Source of the DNA: Branchiostoma floridae
Lineage: Eukaryota; Chordata; Leptocardii; Amphioxiformes; Branchiostomatidae
NCBI RefSeq assembly: GCF_000003815.2
Contig: NC_049984.1
Location: 26,955,863-27,008,334 of the forward strand
Direction of reading: 5' to 3'
DNA length: 52,472 bases
Under the pieces are notes generated by a model. That model saw only the letters and a list, made by a program, of their open reading frames with translations, ran no database searches and was not told the DNA's origin. Shown piece after piece: positions 52,085 through 52,472 of this stretch. The stretch's first letter is position 1. Each line of letters starts with the position of its first letter. A program made the translations under genes and the position numbers.

Positions 52085-52472
52085 CAAGCCTAATTTTGAT
52101 ACTTGGTTAGTTTATCAGAAAGAGCTCACTGAAACTGAAATGTGGCCATCACACCATTGTCAGATTTTGAAATGTGACTAAAAATGACATATTCACACTA
52201 GCTGTGCACTGCATTTGATTTGTGGCATTTAATTACAGATTCTTGACACATATGTATTATGTCAATGACTGAAACATTTGTTGTAGAATGAGAAGTAAAT
52301 GTGTATGAATAGATAATTTGGAATGTACCATTCAATTTCTACTATACAATGTGCCTTATCTACAGCAACAAGGGCAATGGGTACGGGAGGGGACTGCAAC
52401 AGTGCTCTGCCATCTACAGAGATCATTTCCTCTGGAGCCATGAATACTGAAAAAGGAAAACAGGGTGCCAGA
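52085..52472. other. Right edge, no recognisable feature
   Basis: AT-rich flank of the truncated LINE; nothing supported before the window ends. Confidence 0.4.

Overview
This is a eukaryotic, almost certainly metazoan, genomic window. Coding pieces are short (40-170 codons), they are bounded by recognisable AG acceptors and GT donors, and several classes of animal transposon fill the sequence. The mix (CR1/Jockey-, RTE- and L1/Tx1-like non-LTR elements, Ty3/Gypsy, piggyBac, Helitron/PIF1-like, and a protein-primed B-type polymerase of Polinton type) would fit a marine invertebrate such as a lancelet or another deuterostome. The species cannot be fixed from sequence alone. I found no bacterial operon structure, rRNA or tRNA.

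Layout. 0-6.9 kb: broken plus-strand pieces (non-LTR reverse transcriptase, an unknown transposon gene, a truncated RING finger, a PIF1-type helicase, a B-type polymerase fragment), a complete 940-bp piggyBac-type MITE with TTAA ends, and an AT-rich microsatellite. 6.9-16.9 kb: a large palindrome. Arms of about 1.7 kb (6.94-8.70 and, inverted, 15.24-16.88 kb) enclose a 263-bp dimer and a 5-kb tandem array of a ~200-bp satellite (about 25 units, two subfamilies, one 1194-bp higher-order duplication). 17-29 kb: minus-strand exon-like pieces, a Ty3/Gypsy gag fragment fused to a 20-copy 27-bp minisatellite, a second inverted copy of the 0.6-1.1 kb gene, a duplicated exon (22.0 and 26.4-26.7 kb), a second MITE, and one four-exon candidate gene starting at 28.6 kb. 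29-38 kb: a 403-codon non-LTR reverse transcriptase, another retroelement tail, paralogous small exons, and a 75-bp minisatellite grown out of a transposon fragment. 38-52 kb: an L1/Tx1-like 3' end with poly(A) on the plus strand, gag-like and Gypsy RT fragments, a piggyBac transposase fragment, several unknown minus-strand exons, and an RTE-like reverse transcriptase running off the right end.

How it fits together. I do not see an intact host gene. The window reads as a nested transposon graveyard. Coding remnants point right (+) on the left side and left (-) on nearly everything right of 17 kb, so they converge on the satellite palindrome. Two inverted repeat pairs (0.6-1.1/21.2-22.0 kb and 6.9-8.7/15.2-16.9 kb) share roughly the same axis near 11-12 kb. 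This is the most unusual architecture here and the best candidate for an undescribed element or rearrangement. In-frame minisatellites with periods that are multiples of three (27, 36, 36, 75 bp) occur inside several of the coding remnants. All exon calls are inferences from splice-like signals and open frames; no transcript data were available.
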